Shown here: one piece after another, positions 42,880 through 51,047 of the stretch | Numbering within the stretch: the first letter of the stretch is position 1 | How the letters are laid out: every line of letters begins with the position of its first letter | From: Alphaproteobacteria bacterium | GTDB taxonomy: Bacteria > Pseudomonadota > Alphaproteobacteria > Micropepsales > Micropepsaceae | Length of the DNA stretch: 64,000 nt | Reading direction: 5' to 3' | Assembly: GCA_016124385.1 (NCBI GenBank) | Contig: WGNU01000005.1 | Coordinates: forward strand, 310,001-374,000 | Notes under the pieces: generated by a model | Told to the model about the DNA's origin: nothing | Database searches by the model: none | What the model saw: only the letters and a program-made list of their open reading frames with translations | Program-made: the position numbers and the translations under genes

Positions 42880-43938
42880 TCAGGCCCGTTCGGCGATCCG
42901 AAGCGCGATCTCGGCAAGGAGTCGGCAAGTATTGCCATACTGCCCGGCGCGCGCGGAACTGGCGTTCCCATCGAGGCCGCGCTTGTAGACACCCTGTGCG
43001 ATGGCCGCGAGGCGGAAAATTCCAAACGAAACGTAAAAATCCCAATGGGGGATTGGGAAATCGCGGCCCGTGCGCTCGCAATAGCGCCGTACATAGCTCG
43101 CCTCGTCCGGGATTCCGCTGGTCGTGAAATCGGTCGTGAGGAGCCCGCCCTGCGTCGGGTTCATCATGTGATAGAGCATGCAATTATAGCCGAGATCGGC
43201 GAGTGGATGGCCGATCGTCGAGAGTTCCCAATCGAGCAGCGCGATCATGCGCGGCTCGCTCGGGTGGAAGATCGCGTTCTCCAGGCGATAGTCGCCATGC
43301 GCGATCGACACGCTGTCATCGGCCGGGATGTGCGCGGGCATCCAGGTGAGCAGCGTCTCCATTTCATCGATCGTCTCGGTCTGCGCATCGCGGTACTGCG
43401 TGATCCAGCGCTTGACCTGCCGCTCGAAGTAATTGCCGGGCCTCCCGAAATCGCCAAGGCCCACCGCTTCGAAATCGACCTTGTGCAGCCGCGCGAGGAC
43501 ATCGTTCATGGAATCATAAATGCCCGCGCGCTCGCGGGGCGCAAGGTCCGGCAATTGCGGGTCGCGGAAGATGCGACCCTCGACGCAATCCATGACGTAA
43601 AAGCTCGTCCCGATCACGCTCTCGTCCTCGCAGAGGAGAACGGTGCGCGCGACCGGCACGTCCGTCTGGGCGAGCGCGGTCATGATCCGGTATTCGCGGT
43701 CGACCTGATGCGCGCTTTTGAGCAGCTTGCCCGGCGGTTTCTTGCGCAGCACGTATTTGCGCCCGCCCGAGAAGAGCAGGAACGTCGGGTTCGATTGCCC
43801 GCCCTGGAATTGCTGCACCTCGAGCGGCCCGTCGAACCCGTCCGCGTGCGTCTTGAGGTGGCGGTGCAGGGCCTCGACATCGAAGCGATGCGCGTCGCGA
43901 ATGGGAATGGTCGGCGCGATGCCGATATCGACCGACAT
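42880..43938 (-). CDS. APH-fold phosphotransferase, LvaA/ACAD10-11 N-terminal type (copy A)
   Basis: A 352-residue aminoglycoside-phosphotransferase-fold small-molecule kinase. Catalytic loop HGDYRLEN (214-221) and metal-binding DWE (236-238) are intact. FQGGQSNPTF and YVLRKKPPGKLLKSAHQVDREY near the N-terminus are the signature of the ACAD10/11-N subgroup rather than antibiotic kinases. Known members (LvaA) phosphorylate the 4-hydroxyl of 4-hydroxyacyl-CoA. It shares a TAATG junction with copy B upstream, so the two are coupled. The pair is similar enough across its whole length to be an old tandem duplication. Confidence 0.9.
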   Translation of the reverse strand: MSVDIGIAPTIPIRDAHRFDVEALHRHLKTHADGFDGPLEVQQFQGGQSNPTFLLFSGGRKYVLRKKPPGKLLKSAHQVDREYRIMTALAQTDVPVARTVLLCEDESVIGTSFYVMDCVEGRIFRDPQLPDLAPRERAGIYDSMNDVLARLHKVDFEAVGLGDFGRPGNYFERQVKRWITQYRDAQTETIDEMETLLTWMPAHIPADDSVSIAHGDYRLENAIFHPSEPRMIALLDWELSTIGHPLADLGYNCMLYHMMNPTQGGLLTTDFTTSGIPDEASYVRRYCERTGRDFPIPHWDFYVSFGIFRLAAIAQGVYKRGLDGNASSARAGQYGNTCRLLAEIALRIAERA

Positions 43939-45029
43939 TACTTCGCTCCTGCCCGTTTGGCGTAGTCCCAGCCGAGTTCGGCGAGGGGGCGCACATTCGC
44001 CGCCATCGTCGCAGCGTGCGCGTTGGCGGCCGTGCCGTCCCTCACCCGCCCAACGATCCCCTGAAGGATGCCGGCGATGCGGAAGAAATTATAGGCGTAG
44101 TAATAGTCGAGATGGTCGATGCCCTTGCGGCCCGTCCGCTCGCAATACAGGGCGATGTAGTCCTGCTCGCTCGGAATGCCGAGCGCGCTGAGGTCTGCCT
44201 CCATGAGGCTGCCCGTGCCGCCGCCCGAGCCACCGGGTGGCATCCGCCACTGCATCAGGTGATAGGTGAAATCGGCGAGCGGGTGGCCGATCGTCGAAAT
44301 CTCCCAATCGAGCACGGCCAGCACGCGCGGCTCGTAGGGATGAAGGATCATGTTGTCGAGCCGGTAATCGCCATGGACGATCGAGACGCTGTCGTCCGCC
44401 GGAATATGCTCCGGCAGCCACGCCATCAATTTGTCCATCGCCTCGATCGTCTCGGTCACCGAGGCGACATATTGCTTTGACCAGCGCGAGATCTGCCGCG
44501 CGAAATAATTGCCCGGCCGGCCGAATTCCGTCAGCCCGATTTTCTGATAGTCGAGCATGTGCAGCCGGGCGAGCGTCGCGTTCATCGCATCGTAGATGGC
44601 CGCGCGGTGCTCGCGCGTGATGCCGGGGATCGTCGGCTCCCAGATGATCCGTCCCTCGACGCATTCCATCACGTAGAACGTCGTCCCGATGACGGAATCG
44701 TCTTCACACAGAAGATAGGGTTTCGCGACCGGAAAACCCGTCGGGTGAAGCGCGGCGATCGCGTTGTATTCGCGCTCGACCTGGTGTGCGCTCGGCAGCA
44801 GCTTTCCCGGCGGCTTGCGGCGGAGCACATAGCGCCGGCCGGGCGTCGTCAGCCGGTAGGTCGGGTTGGATTGTCCGCCCTTGAACTGCTCGACCGTGAG
44901 GGGCCCTTTGAAATCCGGGATCGCCTTGGCGAGATAGGCTTCGAGCCGCGCCTCATCGAACCGCAGCCGCTCGACGACGTCCTTCGTCCCGCTGAATTGC
45001 TCCTGCCGCGATGGTGCGCTCTCGCTCAT
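43938..45029 (-). CDS. APH-fold phosphotransferase, LvaA/ACAD10-11 N-terminal type (copy B)
   Basis: A 363-residue paralogue of the following gene. Catalytic loop HGDYRLDN (219-226) and DWE (241-243) are intact, as are FKGGQSNPTYRL and RRKPPGKLLPSAHQVEREY. It differs from copy A by a Gly-rich loop (PPGGSGGGTG) after the DWE block and by its N-terminal 20 residues, which may mean distinct acyl substrates. It begins 42 bases after purD on the same strand and its TAA overlaps the copy A start by one base. Functional partner is probably the acyl-CoA dehydrogenase at 39.9 kb. Confidence 0.9.
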   Translation of the reverse strand: MSESAPSRQEQFSGTKDVVERLRFDEARLEAYLAKAIPDFKGPLTVEQFKGGQSNPTYRLTTPGRRYVLRRKPPGKLLPSAHQVEREYNAIAALHPTGFPVAKPYLLCEDDSVIGTTFYVMECVEGRIIWEPTIPGITREHRAAIYDAMNATLARLHMLDYQKIGLTEFGRPGNYFARQISRWSKQYVASVTETIEAMDKLMAWLPEHIPADDSVSIVHGDYRLDNMILHPYEPRVLAVLDWEISTIGHPLADFTYHLMQWRMPPGGSGGGTGSLMEADLSALGIPSEQDYIALYCERTGRKGIDHLDYYYAYNFFRIAGILQGIVGRVRDGTAANAHAATMAANVRPLAELGWDYAKRAGAK

Positions 45030-45071
45030 CCGGGCTCTCCCATTTAGCCTGTTCTTGTCGTGGGCCGTCTA

Positions 45072-46349
45072 TCATAGGCCGCGCGCGATGGCACGCCAGC
45101 CGATATCGCGGCGGTAGAACCCGCCCGGCCAATGGATCGCGCCGACGGCCTGATAGGCCCGCCGCTGTGCGCTGTCGATGGTGTCCCCAAGGGCCGTCAC
45201 GTTCAGCACCCGCCCGCCCTCGGCGATGAGGCGGCCTTCCGGGTCTCGCGCGGTCCCGGCGTGAAAGACGATGACGTCTTCGAGGCTCCCCGCCGCCTCG
45301 ACCCCCTCGATCACGCTCCCCTTCTCGGGCGCGGCCGGATAGCCGTTCGCGGCATAGACGACGGTCAGCGCCGCCTTGGGCGACCATTGCAGCACCGTTT
45401 CCGAAAGCCGCCCCTCGACGGCAGCAACGATCGCCGCCAGCAGGTCCGATTGCAGCCGCACGAGGAGGACCTGCGCCTCCGGGTCGCCGAACCGGCAATT
45501 ATACTCGATAAGCTTCGGCCCCTCGTCCGTGATCATGAGGCCGGCATAGAGGATGCCGCGAAAGGGCGTGCCGCGCGTCGCCATCGCGCTGAGCGTCGGC
45601 GCGATGATCCGCGCCATCGTTTCATCGACGAGCGCCTGCGTCATCACGGGCGCGGGCGAATAGGCGCCCATGCCCCCGGTGTTGGGTCCCGTGTCCCCGT
45701 CATGCGCGCGCTTGTGATCCTGCGCGGTGGCGAGCGGCACGGCGGTTTCGCCGTCGCAAAGTGCGAAGAAGCTCGCTTCCTCGCCTTCCAGGAATTCCTC
45801 GATGACGATGCTGGCGCCCGCCTCGCCGAAACTGCCGCCCAGCATCGCATCGATCGCGGCGGCGGCCTCCGCGCGTGTCGCCGCGATGATGACGCCTTTG
45901 CCGGCCGCGAGCCCATCCGCCTTGATGACGACGGGAAGGGGATGATCGCCGGCATAGGCTTTCGCGGCGGAAGCATCGTGGAACGTCGCGAAGCGCGCGG
46001 TCGCGATGCCGGCCTCCTGGCAGAGTGTCTTGGTGAAGTGCTTGGAGGCCTCCAGCTGCGCGGCGGCCCGCGTCGGCCCGAACGCCTTGATCCCGGCCTC
46101 GGCGAGCGCATCGACGATGCCGGCCGCGAGCGGTGCCTCCGGCCCGACGACGACGAGATCGATCGCCTCGCGGCGGCAGAAATCGATGACGCCCGCGCTG
46201 TCGTTTGGTGAAACCGGAACGCAGCGCGCATGTGCCGCGATCCCCGGATTGCCGGGCGCCGCGAACAGCGCATCGCACGCGGGGCTCGCCGCGATCGCCC
46301 AGGCGAGCGCATGCTCGCGGCCGCCGGATCCCAAAATGAGCACGCGCAT
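45072..46349 (-). CDS. purD: Phosphoribosylamine-glycine ligase
   Basis: A 425-residue ATP-grasp ligase, second step of purine synthesis. [18 protein letters not shown] is the classic N-terminus. [48 protein letters not shown] and [12 protein letters not shown] are the family ATP and substrate blocks. ATG 46349 is preceded by AGGAG at 12 bases; upstream in-frame starts would add an unconserved Pro-rich stretch. Divergent from xseA (86 bases apart). The two APH-type kinases follow on the same strand and may be read from its promoter. Confidence 0.97.
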   Translation of the reverse strand: MRVLILGSGGREHALAWAIAASPACDALFAAPGNPGIAAHARCVPVSPNDSAGVIDFCRREAIDLVVVGPEAPLAAGIVDALAEAGIKAFGPTRAAAQLEASKHFTKTLCQEAGIATARFATFHDASAAKAYAGDHPLPVVIKADGLAAGKGVIIAATRAEAAAAIDAMLGGSFGEAGASIVIEEFLEGEEASFFALCDGETAVPLATAQDHKRAHDGDTGPNTGGMGAYSPAPVMTQALVDETMARIIAPTLSAMATRGTPFRGILYAGLMITDEGPKLIEYNCRFGDPEAQVLLVRLQSDLLAAIVAAVEGRLSETVLQWSPKAALTVVYAANGYPAAPEKGSVIEGVEAAGSLEDVIVFHAGTARDPEGRLIAEGGRVLNVTALGDTIDSAQRRAYQAVGAIHWPGGFYRRDIGWRAIARGL

Positions 46350-46435
46350 CGCGGAAAGGCTCCTGGCAAAGGGGGAAAACCGGGCTGGCGGAGGGGGCGA
46401 CAGCACGGCGCCTGGCCTTGTATCATGGGTGAATC

Positions 46436-48004
46436 ATGAGCGAAACGACAGGCCTCGCCGGGCTGCGCGGCAACGCAAGCGAGTTCTCGGTCTCCGAGCT
46501 TTCCGCCGCGCTGAAGCGCACGATCGAGGACAATTTCGGCTATGTCCGCGTGCGCGGCGAACTCAGCAAGGTGAACCGCCACACGAGCGGCCACACCTAT
46601 GTCGATCTGAAGGATGACCGCGCGGTGCTCGCGAGCGTCATCTGGAAGGGACAATATGCCCGCCTCTCGGTGAAGCCCGAACAGGGCATGGAGGTGATCG
46701 CCTCCGGCCGGATCACCACCTTCGCCGGCCAGTCGAAGTACCAGCTCGTGATCGAGGAGCTGGAGCTCGCGGGCCTCGGCGCGCTGATGAAGCTGCTCGA
46801 GGAGCGGCGCAAGAAGCTGACCGCCGAAGGACTGTTTGATCCCGCCCGCAAGAAGAAGCTGCCCTATATCCCCGAAGTGATCGGCGTCGTCACCTCGCCG
46901 ACCGGCGCCGTCATCCGCGACATCCTCCACCGCCTCGCCGATCGCTTTCCGCGCCACGTTCTGGTGTGGCCGGTGGCGGTCCAGGGCGAGCGCGCGGCGA
47001 ACGAGATCGCGCGCGCGATCAAGGGCTTCAACGCGCTCAAGGCCGGCGGCGCGGTGCCGCGCCCGGATGTGCTCATCGTCGCGCGCGGCGGCGGCTCGTT
47101 CGAGGATCTGATGCCCTTCAACGAGGAGAGCGTCGTGCGGGCCGCGGCCGAAAGCGCGATCCCGCTGATCTCGGCCGTCGGCCACGAGACCGATACGACC
47201 CTGATCGACTACGCCGCCGATCTGCGCGCGCCGACGCCGACCGCCGCCGCCGAGCACGCCGTTCCGGTGCGCGCGGAGCTGCTCGCCCAGACGCTCTCGC
47301 TGACCGAGCGGCTCGTGCGCGGTGAGGCGCGGCTGTCGGAGGAACGCCGCCGCACGCTGCGCGATCTCGCGCGCGCGCTGCCGCGGCCCGAGGATCTCGT
47401 CGCGCTCCGCGAACAGCGGCTCGATCACGTGGGCACTCGGTTGGTTGCGGCGCTGCGCGATCATGCGCGGCTGAGCGAGGCGCGGCTCCTCAAAGCCGCC
47501 GCTCGGCTGACGCCCCGCGTGGTGGCGGAGGCCATCGCGCGCGGCGATCGCCGCCTCGTGGATCTTGCTCATCGCGCAAGAATGGCCATAGCGCGCCGCA
47601 GCGAGACAGCGGCCGACCGTCTGGCCGTACTCGCAAAACGGCTCGCCGCGCCGAGCTATCGCGCGATCCTCACGCGCGAGGAAGGGCGTATGGCCGATCT
47701 TGCCCATCGCGCGCGGCTGGCCGTGACGCGCCGACGCGAGACGGCGGGCGAACGCCTCTCAACCCTTGCCAAATTGCTGGAGACCTTGAGCCACCGCGCG
47801 ACGCTCGCGCGCGGCTTCGCGCTGGTGCGGGCGGCGGACGGAACGCTGCGGCGGACCGCGTCCTCGGTCGTCGCCGGCGAGCCGCTCGCCCTTCATTTCG
47901 CCGACGGCACCAAGGCCGCCCATGCGGACGGGGGCGAGGGCGCCCCGTCGTCCGCTCCTGCCCGCAAACGCGGCGGAAAAACCTCGCAGGGGAGCCTTTT
48001 TTGA
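46436..48004 (+). CDS. xseA: Exodeoxyribonuclease VII large subunit
   Basis: A 522-residue subunit of ExoVII, which degrades single-stranded DNA. An N-terminal OB fold ([28 protein letters not shown], given in part; residues about 16-110), then the nuclease domain with [38 protein letters not shown] and [18 protein letters not shown] long helical coiled-coil region follows, with a tandem 45-residue repeat (47552-47812), then the C-terminal GFALVR. The small subunit gene xseB is not in the window. ATG 46436 lacks a strong ribosome site. DUF2093 and M23 genes follow closely. Confidence 0.96.
   Translation: MSETTGLAGLRGNASEFSVSELSAALKRTIEDNFGYVRVRGELSKVNRHTSGHTYVDLKDDRAVLASVIWKGQYARLSVKPEQGMEVIASGRITTFAGQSKYQLVIEELELAGLGALMKLLEERRKKLTAEGLFDPARKKKLPYIPEVIGVVTSPTGAVIRDILHRLADRFPRHVLVWPVAVQGERAANEIARAIKGFNALKAGGAVPRPDVLIVARGGGSFEDLMPFNEESVVRAAAESAIPLISAVGHETDTTLIDYAADLRAPTPTAAAEHAVPVRAELLAQTLSLTERLVRGEARLSEERRRTLRDLARALPRPEDLVALREQRLDHVGTRLVAALRDHARLSEARLLKAAARLTPRVVAEAIARGDRRLVDLAHRARMAIARRSETAADRLAVLAKRLAAPSYRAILTREEGRMADLAHRARLAVTRRRETAGERLSTLAKLLETLSHRATLARGFALVRAADGTLRRTASSVVAGEPLALHFADGTKAAHADGGEGAPSSAPARKRGGKTSQGSLF
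47552..47812 (+). repeat. Tandem 135-base repeat inside xseA
   Basis: Two units with a 45-codon period: [20 protein letters not shown] at 47552 and [20 protein letters not shown] at 47687, each continuing with a [16 protein letters not shown] stretch and ending ILTR/TLAR. They lie in the helical arm of the protein, so copy number sets arm length. Confidence 0.8.
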
Positions 48005-48044
48005 CCGCTAGGCGCGGGCCGCTGGCGCCGCTAGACTGCCGCCC

Positions 48045-48281
48045 ATGTTGAAACGCTCCATGTCGAACGCGGACGGTCCCGCCAAGCTGCAATTTCTCGA
48101 TGGCGACTATCTCGTCATCGTGCCCGGCAGCTATGTCGAATGCGCGGTCACCGGCACGAAGATCCCGATCGAGACGCTGCGCTATTGGTCGGTCGATCAC
48201 CAGGAAGCCTATGCGGGGCCGGAAGCCGCGCTCGCGCGCCTCGGCCAGCCCGTTCGGAAAGGCGAGCGTGACGAGCGTTGA
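48045..48281 (+). CDS. DUF2093 domain-containing protein
   Basis: A 78-residue (or 73 from ATG 48060) alphaproteobacterial protein. The whole chain matches the family: KLQFLDGDYLVIVPGSYVEC, then VTGTKIPIETLRYWSVDHQEAY. Function unknown; the single Cys and the strand-rich pattern suggest a small zinc-less barrel. Its 3' end overlaps the M23 peptidase gene by 14 bases, and it follows xseA by 40 bases, so it belongs to that transcript. Confidence 0.88.
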   Translation: MLKRSMSNADGPAKLQFLDGDYLVIVPGSYVECAVTGTKIPIETLRYWSVDHQEAYAGPEAALARLGQPVRKGERDER

Positions 48282-49101
48282 TCGCCGCACGATGCTGATG
48301 GGCGCGGTCGCGCTCGCGGCCTGGCCCGCCCGCGCAGCCGAACCCGATGTCCACCTGACCGGCCCCTTGACGCAGGGTGGCCTCATCATCGGCAAGGCGC
48401 CGCCCGGCACGTCGATCGTCTTTGAGGGCCGCGCTCTGATGGTCTCGCCCGAAGGCGCTTTCGCGTTCGGCTTCGGCCGCGACGCGCCCGCCGAGGCAAA
48501 AGTGATGATCACCGATACCGACGGCCGAGCGGAAACGCGCATGCTCGCGGTCACGCCCCGCACCTACGACATTCAGCGCATCGACGGGCTGCCGGATGCG
48601 ATGGTGACGCCCGCCGAGGAAACGCTCGAGCGCATCAAGCGCGAGGCCGCGCTCGTTGCCGCCGCCCGCGACCGCGCGACCCCCATCCTCGGTTTCACGG
48701 AAACGCTGCGCTGGCCGCTCCCGGGCATCATCTCAGGCGTCTATGGCAGCCAGCGCGTCCTCAACGGAGAGCCGCGCCGGCCCCATTTCGGCGTCGACAT
48801 CGCCGCCCCCGAGGGCACGCCCATCAAAGCGCCGATGAGCGGCGTCGTCTCGCTCGCCGAGAAGGATCTCTATTACACCGGCGGCACGATCATCCTCGAT
48901 CACGGCCATGGCGTCTCGACGACCTATCTGCACATGAGCCGGCTCGACGTCGCGCTCGGCCGGAGCGTCGCGGCGGGCGATCTGATCGGTGCGGTCGGCA
49001 AAACCGGCCGCGCGACGGGGCCGCATCTCTGCTGGCGGCTCAACTGGTTTCAGGAGCGGCTGGATCCTCAGCTCGTCGCCCCTGCCGGCGGGCCTGCTTG
49101 A
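48268..49101 (+). CDS. M23 family (LytM-like) peptidase, probably exported by Tat
   Basis: A 277-residue periplasmic protein. The N-terminus (VDRRTMLMGAVALAAWPARA) looks like a twin-arginine signal. The C-terminal LytM domain has HFGVDIA (zinc ligands His, Asp), HGHGVSTTYLHMS and the final block TGPHLCW. There the usual HxH is HLC, so the third ligand would be Cys or the site may be altered; the HLC form is common in alphaproteobacterial relatives. GTG 48268 follows GGAAAGGCGAGC. The 3' end overlaps the convergent lpxL-like gene by 62 bases. Role: peptidoglycan hydrolase or amidase activator. Confidence 0.88.
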   Translation: MTSVDRRTMLMGAVALAAWPARAAEPDVHLTGPLTQGGLIIGKAPPGTSIVFEGRALMVSPEGAFAFGFGRDAPAEAKVMITDTDGRAETRMLAVTPRTYDIQRIDGLPDAMVTPAEETLERIKREAALVAAARDRATPILGFTETLRWPLPGIISGVYGSQRVLNGEPRRPHFGVDIAAPEGTPIKAPMSGVVSLAEKDLYYTGGTIILDHGHGVSTTYLHMSRLDVALGRSVAAGDLIGAVGKTGRATGPHLCWRLNWFQERLDPQLVAPAGGPA

Positions 49102-50050
49102 ACGAAGCCGCGCGGTCGGATCGCCCCACCTCCTTCGGCCAACGCCGATGCAGCCACAGCCAATTTTCCGGTGCCTCGCGGATCCGCGCCTCGAAGAACG
49201 CGTTGATGCGCGTGAGCGTCGTCGCCATATCGGCCGCGACATCGCCGGTCTGCGCGACCTCGATCTCGGGATAGGCGCGGACCGTGAAGCGTGGGCCCGG
49301 CTCGCGCCGGATCCAGACCGGCACCAGCGCCGAGCTGAAGCGCATCGCCAGCAGTGCCGGCGCGGCGGGGGTCATTGCCGCGTGGCCGAAAAACGGCACC
49401 GCGATCCCGTCGTTCATCTTCTGATCGACCAGCATGAAGAGCGACCGCCCATTCCTCAAGTGCCGCATCAGTCGGCGCACGCCGTGCGCACCCTTGGCGA
49501 TCTGATCCGGGAACGTATAGGTCTTCCGCTGGCGGACGATCCACTCGTCGACATAAGGGTTGTTGATCGCGCGGTAGATCGTTCCCCCGTCGATGCCGCG
49601 CGAGAGCGCCGCCATCGGCATCAACTCCCAATTGGCGAAATGGCCTGAGAAGATGATCGCGCCCTTGCCGCGCGCGACCGCACCGAGCGCGTGCTCTTCG
49701 CCCTCAACGACGATCCGTCCGCTCGGATCGCGCGCGTGGAATTGATCGAAATGGGGATATTCGGCGAACGTCCGCCCCAGATTATCCCACATCGCCTTGA
49801 TGATGCGGGCGCGTTCTTCATCACTCAGCTCGGGCATGGCGAGCTTGAGATTGTCGTCCGCGCGCTTCGACACGGAGATCAGGGGGCCGATCGTCCGCGC
49901 GATGAAGCCGCCGAGGGCCGATGCGCGCTCGAGGCCAAGCAGCCGGAAGAACCCCATGACGGCGAGGAACACGCCCGCCTCGACCCGATAGAGCAGCGAT
50001 TGCCAGAACCCGGCTGGGCGATCGGTCTCGGTGTCGTCGTCAGCGCGCAT
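49040..50050 (-). CDS. Lauroyl/myristoyl acyltransferase (LpxL/HtrB family)
   Basis: A 336-residue inner-membrane-associated acyltransferase adding a secondary acyl chain to lipid A. Hydrophobic N-terminal segment (VFLAVMGFFRLLGL), catalytic HxxxxD/E-type motif in FSGHFANWELMPMAA (His and Glu), and FMLVDQKMNDGIAVPFFGH, followed by NWLWLHRRWP, all diagnostic. Its last 20 codons run antisense into the M23 gene. Last gene of the lipid A operon. ATG 50050 overlaps the end of lpxK by 11 bases; no strong ribosome site, so coupling is likely. Confidence 0.93.
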   Translation of the reverse strand: MRADDDTETDRPAGFWQSLLYRVEAGVFLAVMGFFRLLGLERASALGGFIARTIGPLISVSKRADDNLKLAMPELSDEERARIIKAMWDNLGRTFAEYPHFDQFHARDPSGRIVVEGEEHALGAVARGKGAIIFSGHFANWELMPMAALSRGIDGGTIYRAINNPYVDEWIVRQRKTYTFPDQIAKGAHGVRRLMRHLRNGRSLFMLVDQKMNDGIAVPFFGHAAMTPAAPALLAMRFSSALVPVWIRREPGPRFTVRAYPEIEVAQTGDVAADMATTLTRINAFFEARIREAPENWLWLHRRWPKEVGRSDRAASFKQARRQGRRAEDPAAPETS

Positions 50051-51047
50051 TGTTTGGGAAACCCGGCATCGATTTCTGGCCGCATGCGCGCTCAAGCAGC
50101 GCGTCGAGAAGGTCTGGCGATTCAAAACGCATCGCGGCGGGAACCGCAACCACGTCGGCCTGGAGCGGTAAAGGAAGGCGCACGAAATCCTTCTCGGTCG
50201 TCACGAGCGCCGCGCCGGCCGCGCGCGCTTGGGCGTGCAGCGCGGCGATTTCCTCCGCGCGGTAGGCATGATGATCGGGGAAGGGTGTAGTGCCGACGAT
50301 CCGCCCGCCCGCCCGCGCGAGACTGCGAAAGAACTTTGCCGGTTCGCCGATGCCGGCAAAGGCGACGAGCGGCTGCCCGGCGATCGGCGTGGGCAGGGCG
50401 GGAATGCCAAGCCGCGCGCGCAGGAGGGGCGGGACGGGCTGGGGAAGCGGCGGCGTCCCTTCACCGACCAGCAGCACCGCCTGCGCCCGCGCAAGGCCCG
50501 CCCGCGCCGATTCGCGCAAGGGCCCCGCTGGCACGATGAAGCCGTTTCCGAGGCCGCGGGCGGCATCGATCACGAGAATCGCGAGGTCGATGGCAAGCGC
50601 GCCGTTCTGAAACCCGTCATCCATGATGAGGCAATCCGCGCCGCCCGCGATCGCGAGCGCGGCGCCCGCGCGGCGATCCGCGCTCTTGATCGTTGGCGCG
50701 GCGTGGGCGAGCAGCAGCGCTTCATCGCCGACGCCGCCCGCATCGTGCTTGCGCGGATCAACGCGCACGGGCCCCTGAAGGCTTCCGCCATAGCCCCGCG
50801 TCAGGATGGCCGGATGGCGCCCCATCGCGCGCAGGTGCTCGACGATGGCGAGTACTGTCGGCGTCTTTCCCGTGCCGCCGACCGTGAGATTGCCCACGCA
50901 GATCACCGGCACGGAGACTCTCTGAGGACGGATGAAGGCCCGGCGCGCAAGACCGCCCAGCCAATAGAGCACGGCCAGCGGTGAGACGATCGCCGCAACG
51001 GTGAGGGACAGCGCGTCCCGCCGATACCAGAAATCAGGCGCGCGCAT
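50040..51047 (-). CDS. lpxK: Tetraacyldisaccharide 4'-kinase
   Basis: A 335-residue membrane-anchored P-loop kinase phosphorylating the 4' position of the lipid A disaccharide. N-terminal hydrophobic anchor (LTVAAIVSPLAVLYWLGGLA), Walker A in VGNLTVGGTGKTP (about 53-65), ILTRGYGG, GDEALLLA, and DCLIMDDGFQN, the catalytic Asp block. ATG 51047 lies within waaA (14-base overlap); its stop lies within the lpxL-like gene. Full length for the family. Confidence 0.95.
   Translation of the reverse strand: MRAPDFWYRRDALSLTVAAIVSPLAVLYWLGGLARRAFIRPQRVSVPVICVGNLTVGGTGKTPTVLAIVEHLRAMGRHPAILTRGYGGSLQGPVRVDPRKHDAGGVGDEALLLAHAAPTIKSADRRAGAALAIAGGADCLIMDDGFQNGALAIDLAILVIDAARGLGNGFIVPAGPLRESARAGLARAQAVLLVGEGTPPLPQPVPPLLRARLGIPALPTPIAGQPLVAFAGIGEPAKFFRSLARAGGRIVGTTPFPDHHAYRAEEIAALHAQARAAGAALVTTEKDFVRLPLPLQADVVAVPAAMRFESPDLLDALLERACGQKSMPGFPNNAR

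Noticed and set aside
39879-45029. Antibiotic-resistance reading of the APH-fold kinases and of the beta-lactamase-like gene at 2521
   Set aside because: The kinases carry the ACAD10/11-N signature rather than aminoglycoside kinase features, and the SxxK hydrolase lacks a signal peptide; neither supports a resistance call.
46397-46426. GCGACA-18-TATCAT as an xseA promoter
   Set aside because: The -10 would lie 9 bases before the start codon, forcing a leaderless message; the -35 is weak.
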